DNA from: Anaerosacchariphilus hominis
GTDB taxonomy: Bacteria > Bacillota > Clostridia > Lachnospirales > Lachnospiraceae
Length of the DNA stretch: 64,000 bases
Assembly (NCBI RefSeq): GCF_014290175.1
Contig: NZ_JACOOR010000009.1
Coordinates: forward strand, 56,221-120,220
Direction of reading: 5' to 3'
In this document: piece by piece, positions 8,139-17,089 of the stretch
How the letters are laid out: every line of letters begins with the position of its first letter
How positions within the stretch are numbered: the first letter of the stretch is position 1
Made by a program: the position numbers and the translations under genes
Notes under the pieces: model-generated
The model's database searches: none
Seen by the model: the letters and a program-made list of their open reading frames with translations, nothing else
Told to the model about the DNA's origin: nothing

Positions 8139-8522
8139 CTACCCTCCCAGAAAGCCCTGCACCGTATCCAGCAGGGCGGTCACGATAGGCATGCTCACCG
8201 CCAGAATGGAAAGTCTGGCAAAGATCCCAATCTGCCCTGCCACCGCCGAATAGCCCGCGTCCCGGCAGATATCCCCGGCGAATTCTGAGATGCAGGTGAT
8301 TCCGATGATTTTTAGCAGCACCCGGATATAGGAAGCCTGGATGGAAATGGAATTCTGGATGAGCCGGATACTTTCCACCACTGCTTCCAGCTTCTCCTGG
8401 GCCAGCATCAGAAGCAGGACACCTGTGGCCACGCTTAGGACCGCCGCGTATTCCGGTTTGGTCTCTTTCAGCTCCATGGCCAGAAAAACGCCTGTGATCC
8501 CAATTATCGCCGCCTGCAGCAT
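8139..8522 (-). CDS. spoIIIAD: Stage III sporulation protein AD
   Basis: 127 residues, the usual size. Hydrophobic throughout, with about four membrane helices; LLKIIGITCISEFAGDICRDAGYSAVA is the conserved family segment. Related in sequence to SpoIIIAC. Starts 15 bases after spoIIIAC with a GGAGGGAGG ribosome site, and ends two bases before spoIIIAE, so translation is probably coupled. Confidence 0.94.
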   Translation of the reverse strand: MLQAAIIGITGVFLAMELKETKPEYAAVLSVATGVLLLMLAQEKLEAVVESIRLIQNSISIQASYIRVLLKIIGITCISEFAGDICRDAGYSAVAGQIGIFARLSILAVSMPIVTALLDTVQGFLGG

Positions 8523-8537
8523 GGTCCTCCCTCCTTT

Positions 8538-8732
8538 TCAGAGCGCAAATAGCTGCTTCATGGTATCAAACAGTTCAAAAATATAGGGCAGGATCCAGAA
8601 CAGCACCAGTACCAGACCTGCCAGACTGGTGAGAAATGCCTGTTCCTCCCGGCCGCTGTGCTTCAGCACCTGGCTAATCACGGATACCAGGATTCCCACC
8701 GCCGCGATTTTAAATATGAGATTGACGCTCAT
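8538..8732 (-). CDS. spoIIIAC: Stage III sporulation protein AC
   Basis: 64 residues, two membrane helices (about 4-24 and 33-55). The N-terminal NLIFKIAAVGILVSVISQVLK is characteristic of SpoIIIAC. GGGAGG precedes the ATG. The gap to spoIIIAB is about 46 bases, the largest inside the operon. Confidence 0.94.
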   Translation of the reverse strand: MSVNLIFKIAAVGILVSVISQVLKHSGREEQAFLTSLAGLVLVLFWILPYIFELFDTMKQLFAL

Positions 8733-8778
8733 ATTCCCTCCCTGTCTCTCCGGGCTGTTTTCCCGAAAGTTTCTGTCT

Positions 8779-9297
8779 TTATATCAGTAATATCACCAGG
8801 AAGATGCCTCCGGCCACTCCCAGGCTCCGGTACAGCCGTTCCTTGCTTCCTCTGTCCTCCAGAGCCTCGGCGATTCCGCAATCCAGCTGCTCCAGATAAA
8901 GGTCGATGGCCGCCAGCTGCATCTCCCTATCCAGATATCCCAGTACCTCGCCCAGAGTCTTTAATCGTTCCCGATCCGCCCCGGTAAGCCGGGTCTGTCC
9001 CAGGCACTGGCAGATCTTCCGGTTCCAGATTTCGCCAAGCCCCGTTCCGTCCGCCTGTTCCAGTTCCCCGGCCACTTCCTCCAGAAACCCCTGAAAAGGC
9101 TCCGAAAGCCGCTGGGCAATGCGGACAAAGGCCTCCGGAAGGGGCGTCTTCGCGTAGCGGATCTCGCCCCGCAGCATGGCCGCCAGCCGCTTCAGGATCC
9201 GCAGTTCCTCGCATCTCTTTTTCAGATCCATGCTGAAGCTCACGCCGATTCCCGTGGAGGCCAGAAGAATAAGAAATGCTCCCGCCGTTTTCAGCAC
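8779..9297 (-). CDS. spoIIIAB: Stage III sporulation protein AB
   Basis: 172 residues, normal length. N-terminal membrane helix (LKTAGAFLILLASTGIGVSF), a long helical soluble part (about 30-150, coiled-coil-like, CEELRILKRLAAMLRGEIRYAKTPLPEAF) and a C-terminal membrane helix (GVAGGIFLVILLI). GTG start overlapping spoIIIAA by seven bases with AAGGGGAG upstream. Fold resembles type II secretion GspF-like proteins according to family knowledge. Confidence 0.93.
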   Translation of the reverse strand: MLKTAGAFLILLASTGIGVSFSMDLKKRCEELRILKRLAAMLRGEIRYAKTPLPEAFVRIAQRLSEPFQGFLEEVAGELEQADGTGLGEIWNRKICQCLGQTRLTGADRERLKTLGEVLGYLDREMQLAAIDLYLEQLDCGIAEALEDRGSKERLYRSLGVAGGIFLVILLI

Positions 9298-10241
9298 AGC
9301 ACTCTCCCCTTTCCGTCCAGAATCCGCTCCACCACTCCGGGTGGGCCGCCCGCTTTCAGAATCACCAGCCGCTCAAAGACCCTGTCCTCCATCATGGACC
9401 GGAACAGTGGCTTGGCCAGCAGATCTTCCCGACTGCTTCCGTGGACGGTGGCCAGGATCCGGCAGCCGCAGTAAAGGGCTGTCTCCATGGCTTTCACGTC
9501 CTCGGGCCGCCCCAGTTCATCTACCGCCAGCACCTCCGGCGCCATGGAACGGACCAGCATCATCATTCCCTCCGCTTTGGGACAGGCGTCCAGGATGTCC
9601 GTCCGGATACCCAGATCGTTTTGGGGGATTCCCTGATAGCTGCCGCCGATCTCCGACCGCTCGTCCACGACGCCCACGGTGCAGCCCCGCAGGCCCAGGC
9701 AGCCGTCGGAGATCTGGCGGATCAGATCGCGCAGCAAGGTGGTCTTGCCACAGCGGGGCGGCGAGATAATCAGTGTATGGAAGGGGCCCTCCGGGCCATA
9801 CAGCCAGGGCAGTACTCCGTCAGCACAGCCTTTTACCTGGTGGGATATCCGCAGGTTCAGGCTGGACAGGTGACGGATGTTCCGGACGCTCTCCCCTTCC
9901 GTGATGACTTTTCCGGCCACGCCCAGGCGGTGGCCGCCGGGCAGGGTCAGATAGCCCTGGCGTAGCTCGTCCTCATAAGCGTAAAGGGAATAGGTTCCAG
10001 CCAGCTCCAGTGTCTGCTGTACTTCCTGTTCGGTGACTGTCAGGCCCTTTGCCTGCTCTGTGGTACAGGCACCTGATTCGGTCAGGAAGGTTTCCCTGTT
10101 CCGGTAGTTAAGAATCAGTGGCTTTCCGGATCGGAGACGGATCTCCTGCAGGCGGGGGCTGTCGGCCAGGATGGGGGACAGAGCGGACCGCAGACGGGTG
10201 GGAAAGATGTTGGATAGCTGTTGGGGGGATTTTGGTTTCAT
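9291..10241 (-). CDS. spoIIIAA: Stage III sporulation protein AA, ATPase
   Basis: 316 residues. Start set at MKPKSPQQL because AAGAGGTG lies just upstream; a 40-residue upstream extension is rejected. P-loop PPRCGKTTLL is followed by VVDERSEIGGSYQG and the Walker B-like EVLAVDELG. SpoIIIAA resembles secretion ATPases and is thought to power the mother cell-forespore channel. First gene of the eight-gene spoIIIA operon, which in Bacillus depends on sigma-E. Confidence 0.96.
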   Translation of the reverse strand: MKPKSPQQLSNIFPTRLRSALSPILADSPRLQEIRLRSGKPLILNYRNRETFLTESGACTTEQAKGLTVTEQEVQQTLELAGTYSLYAYEDELRQGYLTLPGGHRLGVAGKVITEGESVRNIRHLSSLNLRISHQVKGCADGVLPWLYGPEGPFHTLIISPPRCGKTTLLRDLIRQISDGCLGLRGCTVGVVDERSEIGGSYQGIPQNDLGIRTDILDACPKAEGMMMLVRSMAPEVLAVDELGRPEDVKAMETALYCGCRILATVHGSSREDLLAKPLFRSMMEDRVFERLVILKAGGPPGVVERILDGKGRVLC

Positions 10242-10259
10242 GGTTTCACCTCTTGGGAC

Positions 10260-10267
10260 AGTATATG
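10260..10267 (-). promoter_or_regulatory. Candidate sigma-E -10 element for spoIIIA
   Basis: CATATACT on the minus strand, 18 bases before the spoIIIAA start, matches the sigma-E -10 consensus CATACANT at all but one position. No convincing -35 element sits 14-15 bases upstream, so this is tentative. Confidence 0.35.
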
Positions 10268-10382
10268 TGGAGGTGTAGTGTGAAAGAACTTTGACAGATG
10301 AAAACGGACGAAAAATACCAAAACTACTGAGACTGTCCGTAAAAATAGAATCCTGCAACACGGTATTTCCTATAGAGCAAAG

Positions 10383-10413
10383 AAGCGGCAGGTCGCTTAC
10401 GCTCCTGCCGCTT
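10383..10413. terminator. Terminator after alaS
   Basis: 10-bp perfect GC-rich stem, arms 10383-10392 and 10404-10413. The plus strand reads into TTTTTT and the minus strand into CTTCTTTG, so the T-run is better in the plus direction, although its position fits the end of alaS on the minus strand. Confidence 0.7.
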
Positions 10414-10436
10414 TTTTGTATCCTAATGTGTCTGTT

Positions 10437-13076
10437 TTATTTCATTTGCTCGGCTGCCACTTCGGCTACTTTGGTGATGGCTGCGTCGATGCCATCGGCA
10501 TTTTTGCCGCCGGCCTGGGCCATGCCGGGACGTCCGCCGCCGCCTCCTCCTACGAGGCCTGCGATGGCTTTGATCAGGTTGCCTGCGTGTGCGCCCTTTT
10601 TCTGGGCTCCTTCGGTGGCTGTTGCCATGAGGCTTACTTTGCCATCGATGGCGCTGGCCAGGACAACTACGCCTTCGCCCAGCTTTTCCTTGAGCTGGTC
10701 GCCCAGGTCGCGGAGGCCGTTCATGTCTACGCCTTCCAGCTTGGCTGCCAGAACTTTGACTCCGTTAATCTCTTTTACCTGGTCCATGACGTCGCCCAGG
10801 GCGTCTTTGGCCGCCTTGCTCTTCAGGGCTTCGTTTTCACTGTGCAGCTCTTTGATCTCGGCCAGCAGGTGCTCGATCTTCTCGTTCAGGCCTGCCGGGG
10901 TGGTCTTGGCGGTCTTGGCTGCCTCCTGAAGCTGTGCCTCTACGTTCTTATAATAAGCAAATACACCATCGCCGGTCAGTGCCTCGATACGGCGCACACC
11001 TGCCGCGATGCCTGCCTCGGATACGATCTTGAAGACCATGATCTGGGAGGTATTGGCTACATGGGTACCACCGCAGAGCTCCTTGGAAAAATCGCCCATG
11101 GTTACCACACGTACCTTCTCTTCGTACTTCTCGCCGAACAGAGCCATCGCTCCGGTCTTCTTCGCTTCCTCGATATCCATAACGTCCGTCACAACCGGAA
11201 GTGCCGCCTGGATTTCCTGATTTACCAGAGCTTCTACTTTCGCGATCTCCTCCGGCGTCATAGCCTCGAAATGGGAGAAGTCGAAGCGGAGACGATCCGG
11301 TGTAACCAGAGAGCCCTTCTGCTCCACATGGCTGCCCAGTACCGTCTTCAGTGCTTTCTGAAGCAGATGGGTAGCGCTGTGGTTCTTGCAGGTGTCTGCA
11401 TGCTTCTTGGCTGCTACTTCCAGGGTTACCTGATCGGATACCTTGAACATGCCCTTGGTTACGCGTCCCACATGGCCGATCTTGCCGCCGCGGAGCTTGA
11501 TGGTATCCTGTACTTCAAACTCGCCGTTCTCAGAACGGATGACGCCTGTGTCACCCTCCTGGCCGCCCATGGTAGCGTAGAACGGGGTCTCTTTTACAAA
11601 AATGGTGCCGCTCTGGCCGTCTGTCAGAGCTTCGGTCAGTTCGCTCTCTGTGGTCAGGACTGTAATCTCAGACTCTGCGGTCAGGCTGTCATATCCCACG
11701 AATGTGGAGGTTACCTTCGGGTCGATCTGGTCATATACGGTGGCGTCCGCACCCATGTAGTTGGTCACTGCGCGGGCCTCTCTTGCCTTGACACGCTGCT
11801 CCTCCATGGCTGCCTTGAAGCCGTCCTCGTCTACGGACAGGCCCTTCTCCTCCAGGATTTCCTTGGTCAGGTCTACCGGGAATCCGTAGGTATCGTAAAG
11901 TTTGAAAGTATTCTCACCGGAAAGCACCTTCTCGCCCTTTGCTTCCATCTCTGCTTCCATGTCTGCCAGGATGCTTAAGCCCTGGTCAATGGTCTTGTTG
12001 AATTTCTCTTCCTCCTGGTCCAGAACCTTGAAGATAAACTCTCTCTTCTCGTCCAGCTCCGGATATCCGTCCTTGGATCCCTCGATAACGGTCTCGCTTA
12101 AGTGCGCCAGGAACTTGCCCTCGATACCCAGAAGACGTCCATGGCGGGCTGCCCGGCGGATCAGACGGCGCAGTACATAGCCCCGGCCCTCATTGGTGGG
12201 CATGATACCGTCGGAAATCATGAAGGTAGCGGAACGGATATGGTCGGTGATCAGACGGATGGATACATCCTTCTGTTCGTCCTTCTTGTATTCGGTGTGA
12301 GCCAGCTCGCAGACCTTATCCCGGAGCGCTCTTACGGTGTCCACGTCAAAGATGGAATCCACGTCCTGCACCACGCTTGCCAGACGCTCCAGACCCATAC
12401 CGGTATCAATATTCTTCTGCTTCAGCTCGGTATAGTTGTTATGGCCGTCGTTATCAAACTGGGTAAATACGTTGTTCCAGATCTCCATGTAACGGTCGCA
12501 GTCGCAGCCTACGGTACAGCCCGGCTTGCCGCAGCCATACTTCTCGCCTCTGTCATAATAGACCTCGGAGCAGGGGCCGCAGGGGCCTGCGCCATGCTCC
12601 CAGAAGTTGTCCTCTTTTCCAAAACGGAAAATACGGTCTGCCGGGATGCCGATCTCTTTATTCCAGATATTAAATGCCTCGTCATCCTCAAGGTATACGG
12701 ACGGATACAGACGCTCCTTGTCCAGTCCCACCACCTCGGTCAGGAACTCCCAGGTCCAGTGAATGGCCTCGTCCTTGAAGTAATCGCCGAAGGAGAAGTT
12801 ACCCAGCATCTCAAAGAAGGTGCCGTGACGGGCGGTCTTTCCCACATTTTCAATATCGCCTGTACGGATACATTTCTGACAGGTGGTCACTCTGCGGCGG
12901 GGCGGAATCTCCGCGCCGGTGAAATACGGCTTCAGCGGAGCCATACCAGAGTTAATCAGCAGAAGACTGTTGTCATTATGAGGTACAAGAGAAAAGCTCT
13001 TCATTGCCAGATGTCCCTTGCTCTCAAAAAATTCCAAGAACATTCTTCGAAGTTCATTTACGCCATACTGTTTCAT
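10437..13076 (-). CDS. alaS: Alanyl-tRNA synthetase
   Basis: 879 residues, full length. Class II catalytic core at the N-terminus (FLEFFESKGHLAMKSFSLVP, RVTTCQKCIRTGDIENVG), tRNA-recognition domain, editing domain with zinc-binding HSATHLL and CGGTH, coiled coil and the C-terminal glycine-rich domain (GGGGGGRPGMAQAGG). An extra Cys-rich stretch YGCGKPGCTVGCDCDRY is present in the catalytic domain. It charges tRNA-Ala. Transcribed from a consensus promoter with a short leader; no T-box. Confidence 0.98.
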   Translation of the reverse strand: MKQYGVNELRRMFLEFFESKGHLAMKSFSLVPHNDNSLLLINSGMAPLKPYFTGAEIPPRRRVTTCQKCIRTGDIENVGKTARHGTFFEMLGNFSFGDYFKDEAIHWTWEFLTEVVGLDKERLYPSVYLEDDEAFNIWNKEIGIPADRIFRFGKEDNFWEHGAGPCGPCSEVYYDRGEKYGCGKPGCTVGCDCDRYMEIWNNVFTQFDNDGHNNYTELKQKNIDTGMGLERLASVVQDVDSIFDVDTVRALRDKVCELAHTEYKKDEQKDVSIRLITDHIRSATFMISDGIMPTNEGRGYVLRRLIRRAARHGRLLGIEGKFLAHLSETVIEGSKDGYPELDEKREFIFKVLDQEEEKFNKTIDQGLSILADMEAEMEAKGEKVLSGENTFKLYDTYGFPVDLTKEILEEKGLSVDEDGFKAAMEEQRVKAREARAVTNYMGADATVYDQIDPKVTSTFVGYDSLTAESEITVLTTESELTEALTDGQSGTIFVKETPFYATMGGQEGDTGVIRSENGEFEVQDTIKLRGGKIGHVGRVTKGMFKVSDQVTLEVAAKKHADTCKNHSATHLLQKALKTVLGSHVEQKGSLVTPDRLRFDFSHFEAMTPEEIAKVEALVNQEIQAALPVVTDVMDIEEAKKTGAMALFGEKYEEKVRVVTMGDFSKELCGGTHVANTSQIMVFKIVSEAGIAAGVRRIEALTGDGVFAYYKNVEAQLQEAAKTAKTTPAGLNEKIEHLLAEIKELHSENEALKSKAAKDALGDVMDQVKEINGVKVLAAKLEGVDMNGLRDLGDQLKEKLGEGVVVLASAIDGKVSLMATATEGAQKKGAHAGNLIKAIAGLVGGGGGGRPGMAQAGGKNADGIDAAITKVAEVAAEQMK

Positions 13077-13136
13077 TTGTTCCCTCCTAAGCCCATATCT
13101 CGTTACACAGGCTCTCTCTATTCCATAATCTTTTTT

Positions 13137-13165
13137 ATTATAAATTCTGGAATAGGGTTTGTCAA
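13137..13165 (-). promoter_or_regulatory. Consensus sigma-A promoter of alaS
   Basis: TTGACA (13160-13165), 17-base spacer, TATAAT (13137-13142): full match to consensus, touching the stop codon of the upstream gene. CTATTCC (13118-13124) and GGAATAG (13149-13155) form an inverted repeat around the -10. Confidence 0.85.
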
Positions 13166-13414
13166 TTACCAGCGCTTCATTTCCCGGATCAACTCTTCCT
13201 CGTAGTCGCCCAGGACCTCCTGCTGACGGCCGCCGTGGTAGAGATTGGTCTCTGCGCCGCGCTCACCATTTTCCTCAAACTCCCAGATGTGATAGGGGAC
13301 GCCGCGGTAGGAGAAGTCAATGCTGCCAAGCCCGTCCTCCTCCGTGTATTCATATTCCCAGCCCTTTTCCTCCAGAAAGGCACGGACGCGGGAAAGATAC
13401 TGTCTTTCTTCCAT
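13166..13414 (-). CDS. Small conserved-looking protein, function unknown
   Basis: 82 residues, acidic, predicted cytoplasmic, with a compact alpha-beta look: MEERQYLSRVRAFLEEKGW, then YEYTEEDGLGSIDFSYRGVPYHIWEFEENG and a charged C-terminal helix ending in REMKRW. I do not recognise the family. The start lies one base after the tyrS stop and the protein ends at the alaS promoter, so it is probably translated by coupling from the tyrS message. Codon use matches the neighbours. Confidence 0.7.
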   Translation of the reverse strand: MEERQYLSRVRAFLEEKGWEYEYTEEDGLGSIDFSYRGVPYHIWEFEENGERGAETNLYHGGRQQEVLGDYEEELIREMKRW

Positions 13415-13415
13415 A

Positions 13416-14648
13416 TTAATCAGCCTTTACCTTATGGTATGCCTTCTTGCCTTTGCGAAGCACCAGCGCTCCGTCGGCGTCCATATCGCTTGTAGTGAAC
13501 TTCTGATACACGTCGGTTACCTTCACGTCGTTGACGGTGACGCCGCCCTGCTGTACCAGACGTCTTGCCTCGGAACGGGTGGGAGCCAGCTTTGTCTCCA
13601 CCAGAAGAGTCAGGATATCCTTGCCCTCATCCAGGTCAGCCTTTGCGTAAGTGGTAGTCGGCATATCGTCGGTCTTGCCGCCGTTGGCGAACAGGGCTCT
13701 TGCAGCCTCCTGCGCTTTCTTAGCTTCTTCCTCACCGTGTACAATCTTGGTGATCTCGTATGCCAGAACCTCTTTCGCGTGATTGATTTCCGCGCCCTCC
13801 AGAGCTCCCAGGCGACGAACCTCGTCCATGGGCAGGAAGGTCAGAAGTCCCAGACACTCCTCTACCTTCACGTCCTCGATGTTTCTCCAGTACTGGTAGA
13901 ACTCGTAGGGAGAGGTCTTCTCCGGGTCAAGCCATACAGCGCCCTTCATAGTCTTGCCCATCTTAATGCCCTCGCTGGTAGTCAGAAGCTTGAAGGTCAG
14001 GCCGTAAGCCGGTTTGTTCTCTTTTCTGCGGATCAGCTCCACGCCGCCAATGATGTTGGACCACTGGTCATTGCCGCCCAGCTCCATCTGGCAACCGTAC
14101 ATCTGGTTCAGCTTCAGGAAGTCATAGGACTGCATGATCATGTAGTTGAACTCGAAGAAGGTCAGTCCCTTCTCCATTCTCTGCTTGTAGCACTCTGCGG
14201 TCAGCATCCGGTTTACGGAGAAATGAGCTCCTACCTCGCGCAGGAAATCCACATAGTTCAGATCCAGCAGCCAGTCAGCGTTGTTGGCCAGAATCGCGTT
14301 GTCATTGTCGAAGTCAATGAAGCGGGACAGCTGGTTCTTGAAGCACTCTGCGTTGTGCTGGATGGTCTCTTTGGTCATAATCTTACGCATATCGGACTTA
14401 CCGGAGGGGTCTCCTACCATGGTAGTTCCGCCGCCCAGAAGGGCGATGGGGCGATGTCCTGCCCGCTGCATGTGCATCATTGCCATGATGGTCAGGAAAT
14501 GTCCTGCGGTCAGACTGTCTGCGGTGGCGTCAAAACCGATGTAAAAGGTTACTTTCTCTTTTCCGAGGAGCTCTCTTACCTCCTCCGGATGGGTACACTG
14601 CTCGATGAAGCCACGCTCCATGAGTACGTCATAAATGTTTTCTGCCAT
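13416..14648 (-). CDS. tyrS: Tyrosyl-tRNA synthetase
   Basis: 410 residues, bacterial TyrRS. The HIGH-like motif lies in [13 protein letters not shown] and the KMSKS-like loop is [23 protein letters not shown] and the tyrosine pocket [13 protein letters not shown] segment ([11 protein letters not shown]) are clear. A C-terminal S4 RNA-binding domain (about 345-405, [20 protein letters not shown]) is complete. It charges tRNA-Tyr. Expression is controlled by the T-box leader upstream. AGGAGG ribosome site. Confidence 0.98.
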   Translation of the reverse strand: MAENIYDVLMERGFIEQCTHPEEVRELLGKEKVTFYIGFDATADSLTAGHFLTIMAMMHMQRAGHRPIALLGGGTTMVGDPSGKSDMRKIMTKETIQHNAECFKNQLSRFIDFDNDNAILANNADWLLDLNYVDFLREVGAHFSVNRMLTAECYKQRMEKGLTFFEFNYMIMQSYDFLKLNQMYGCQMELGGNDQWSNIIGGVELIRRKENKPAYGLTFKLLTTSEGIKMGKTMKGAVWLDPEKTSPYEFYQYWRNIEDVKVEECLGLLTFLPMDEVRRLGALEGAEINHAKEVLAYEITKIVHGEEEAKKAQEAARALFANGGKTDDMPTTTYAKADLDEGKDILTLLVETKLAPTRSEARRLVQQGGVTVNDVKVTDVYQKFTTSDMDADGALVLRKGKKAYHKVKAD

Positions 14649-14815
14649 TGTTCTCTTCCTCCTGATTAGAAATTTACTCTGCTGTGCAACCCTGGCTTTT
14701 TTTCAAAGCCAGGGTTCACGGGCTTCGCCCTATGTTCGAGTCTCCATCCACATTTCCCATGCAAGCATGAAAAATGTACCTGTAGCCCGGAATGCACGGC
14801 TCATTGCTTACGTGC

Positions 14816-15124
14816 AAAAGAAACCCCCGTCCCGTAAAAGGACGAGGGCTACGCTCGTGTTACCACCTTTTTTCATAAACAGCTCGCGCTGCTTACCTCT
14901 TCAAGTGCCCGGTATCGACACTCTAGCACGTTAACGGGTGCGGGATTCCGTCGCAGCCTACTTCCTGCCCCGGAAAACGCTTCCGGAAATGGGTTCGGTG
15001 CGAAGCTCGGGGATGTATTCAAAATCAGGAGATACGCGCGCCTCTCATCGCCCGGCTGCTTTCTGTCCGCTCCCTCCGACTTCTACTTGTTCCCGTCAAA
15101 GCCTTTTGGTTTATGTGTAAATCT
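14816..15124 (-). promoter_or_regulatory. T-box leader (tRNA-Tyr) of tyrS with attenuator
   Basis: The minus strand carries the T-box core GGTGGTAACACGAGC (14853-14867) and, just after it, an intrinsic terminator: stem 14840-14848 with 14824-14832, then TTTCTTTT. Upstream in Stem I, GAATACATCC (15011-15020) puts UAC in the specifier position, matching tyrosine. Uncharged tRNA-Tyr should stabilise the antiterminator and switch on tyrS. A further 12-bp hairpin (arms 14688-14699 and 14705-14716) lies between the attenuator and the tyrS ribosome site. Confidence 0.93.
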
Positions 15125-15130
15125 GGGTTC

Positions 15131-15159
15131 ATTATAGGCAGGGAAACTGGTTTTGTCAA
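15131..15159 (-). promoter_or_regulatory. Consensus sigma-A promoter of tyrS
   Basis: TTGACA (15154-15159), 17-base spacer, TATAAT (15131-15136), minus strand. The TGA in TTGACA is also the stop codon of the upstream btuD gene. Confidence 0.85.
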
Positions 15160-15944
15160 GCCTTTTTTCCGCTTTTTATCCAGCCTGGCAGATAATAGAT
15201 CTGCTGCTTTCCCGTGGCTGTATTTTTCGTAATCTGCGCTTCGATTCGGAAGTATTCCCTGAGATTTTCCCGGGTCAGCACCTGCTCCGGTGTGCCGTAA
15301 TCCACGATTTTCCCCTGATACATAAAGATGATCTTATCACAGTACAGGGCCGCCAGGTTCAGGTCATGGATAGATGAAAACACCGTCACATCCTGCCCCT
15401 TTAAGATATCCATAATCTGATACTGATAGCTCACGTCCAGATGGTTGGTGGGCTCATCCAGCACGATAAAGGCGCTCTCCTGCATCATCACCCGGGCCAG
15501 CAGTACCCGCTGCTTCTCGCCGCCGGACAGGCTCAAGTAGGAACGGTGCTCATAACCGGACAGTCCCACTTCCTTCAGACATTTTTCACAGAGCTTCTTA
15601 TCCTCCGCCGAATCCCCCTGCAGGAATTTCTTCTTGGCGTACCGGCCAAACATGACCATGTCCCGCACCTCGAAGTCGAATTCCACATGATTCTCCTGAG
15701 CCATGACTGCCATTTCCCCGGCCATTTTTTTGAAGGAAAAATCCAGCACATCCTTTTCATTCAGAAAAACGGTACCCCGGCCCGGCTTGTAGGTCCGGTA
15801 GATATTTTTGAGGAGGGTGGATTTGCCGCAGCCGTTCGGTCCGACCAATCCTACGAACTCGCCGTCCTGTACCTCCAGGCAGATTTGTTCCAGAATGCTT
15901 TTTCCGCCTATCTGATAATCCAGATTTTTTACCTGTAAACTCAT
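15156..15944 (-). CDS. btuD: Cobalamin ABC transporter ATP-binding protein
   Basis: 262 residues. Walker A GPNGCGKSTLL (about 36-46), signature LSGGEKQRVLLARVM, Walker B AFIVLDEPTNHLD and the H-loop SSIHDLN. This is the FecE/BtuD/FhuC family that energises cobalamin and siderophore uptake. The cobalamin riboswitch at the head of the operon points to B12 or a corrinoid. Follows the permease by 12 bases. The stop codon lies inside the tyrS promoter. Confidence 0.88.
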   Translation of the reverse strand: MSLQVKNLDYQIGGKSILEQICLEVQDGEFVGLVGPNGCGKSTLLKNIYRTYKPGRGTVFLNEKDVLDFSFKKMAGEMAVMAQENHVEFDFEVRDMVMFGRYAKKKFLQGDSAEDKKLCEKCLKEVGLSGYEHRSYLSLSGGEKQRVLLARVMMQESAFIVLDEPTNHLDVSYQYQIMDILKGQDVTVFSSIHDLNLAALYCDKIIFMYQGKIVDYGTPEQVLTRENLREYFRIEAQITKNTATGKQQIYYLPGWIKSGKKA

Positions 15945-15956
15945 ATTCTGCCTCCT

Positions 15957-17015
15957 CTACTTTTTTCCCATATTGCCCCGACGAATCAGATACAGGAAGA
16001 AGGGCGCGCCGAAAAAAGCCGCTACCACGCCGATGGGCAGTTCAGACGGAGCAATGATGGTACGTGAAATCAGATCGGTAAGCATCGTAAAGAGTCCGCC
16101 TCCCAGAATCGCCATGGGAATCAGCCGTCTGTGTCCGGATCCCACAAAGCTCCGCATGATATGGGGTACGACCAGCCCCACAAATCCGATCACGCCGCTG
16201 ACCGATACGACAACGCCGGTCAGAATCGTGGAAGCCACAATGATAACCAGTTTCATTTTCCGGGTATCCACGCCCAGGGTCTCCGCCACGTCGTCGCCCA
16301 GAAGCAATACGTCCAGCTCCTTCGCGAACAGGAAAATGACCACGATTACCACAACGCCAACCACCACCACATATCTCAGCTTGCTCCAGGTGGCTCCGCT
16401 TAAGGATCCTACCATCCAATAGAGCGCCATCTTCGCCTTATCCGATCCCGTATTGATTCCATATACCATCAGATTGGTAAAGGCCGAGAACAGGGCGGAA
16501 GTCGCGATACCCGCCAGAACCAGCTGCGTCGAGGTAATCCGGCCATGGATCGACGCAATGCTGAGAGACAGACAGATGGAGACAGCCGCTCCCGCCGTAG
16601 CTCCAAAGATAACCGAATATCCGCCCATAAAGCTGAACCAGCCAAGCAGGATCGCGCAGACTGCCCCGGCAGAAGCTCCGGAGGAGATACCCAGCACATA
16701 GGGATCTGCCAGGGGATTCTTGGTCAGCGCCTGCATCAGAACGCCGCACAGCGCCAGTCCCGCGCCTACGATAAAGGCCATCAACACGCGGGGAAAACGG
16801 ATATTCCAGATAATATTTTCTGTCTTGCCCTCCCAGGCAATCCGAAAGATATCCTTCCCGGAGATCTTATTTACAAGAATTTTTCCAATATCGCCTGCCG
16901 AGACGTTCACCGCACCGATGGTTACCGATATGGTCAATACCGCGGCAATCAGCAGCAATACCAGCAGCAGCGTCACAAGGAAGCGGCCTTTGCCCGATTT
17001 TACTGTTCCTTTCAT
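15957..17015 (-). CDS. btuC: Cobalamin ABC transporter permease, FecCD family
   Basis: 352 residues with about ten membrane helices. Start set at MKGTVKSGKGRF because of AAGGAGG just upstream. Family marks: ALCGVLMQALTKNPLADPYVLGISSGA, LVLAGIATSALFSA, and GVIGFVGLVVPHIMRSFVGSGHRRLIP, the segment that couples to the ATPase. Forms the membrane channel of the BtuFCD importer. About 75 bases after btuF. Confidence 0.9.
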   Translation of the reverse strand: MKGTVKSGKGRFLVTLLLVLLLIAAVLTISVTIGAVNVSAGDIGKILVNKISGKDIFRIAWEGKTENIIWNIRFPRVLMAFIVGAGLALCGVLMQALTKNPLADPYVLGISSGASAGAVCAILLGWFSFMGGYSVIFGATAGAAVSICLSLSIASIHGRITSTQLVLAGIATSALFSAFTNLMVYGINTGSDKAKMALYWMVGSLSGATWSKLRYVVVVGVVVIVVIFLFAKELDVLLLGDDVAETLGVDTRKMKLVIIVASTILTGVVVSVSGVIGFVGLVVPHIMRSFVGSGHRRLIPMAILGGGLFTMLTDLISRTIIAPSELPIGVVAAFFGAPFFLYLIRRGNMGKK

Positions 17016-17089
17016 AGATTCCTCCTTCAAGAACACAAATAGAATGAGCAAGAAAAACGGGGAGCTTTCACTCCCCTGTCTTTCCCCTG

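Noticed and set aside
10416..11978. Long open frame (about 520 codons) on the plus strand opposite alaS
   Set aside because: No ribosome site, Cys/His/Leu-rich composition typical of the antisense of a GC-rich gene, and alaS on the other strand is certain.
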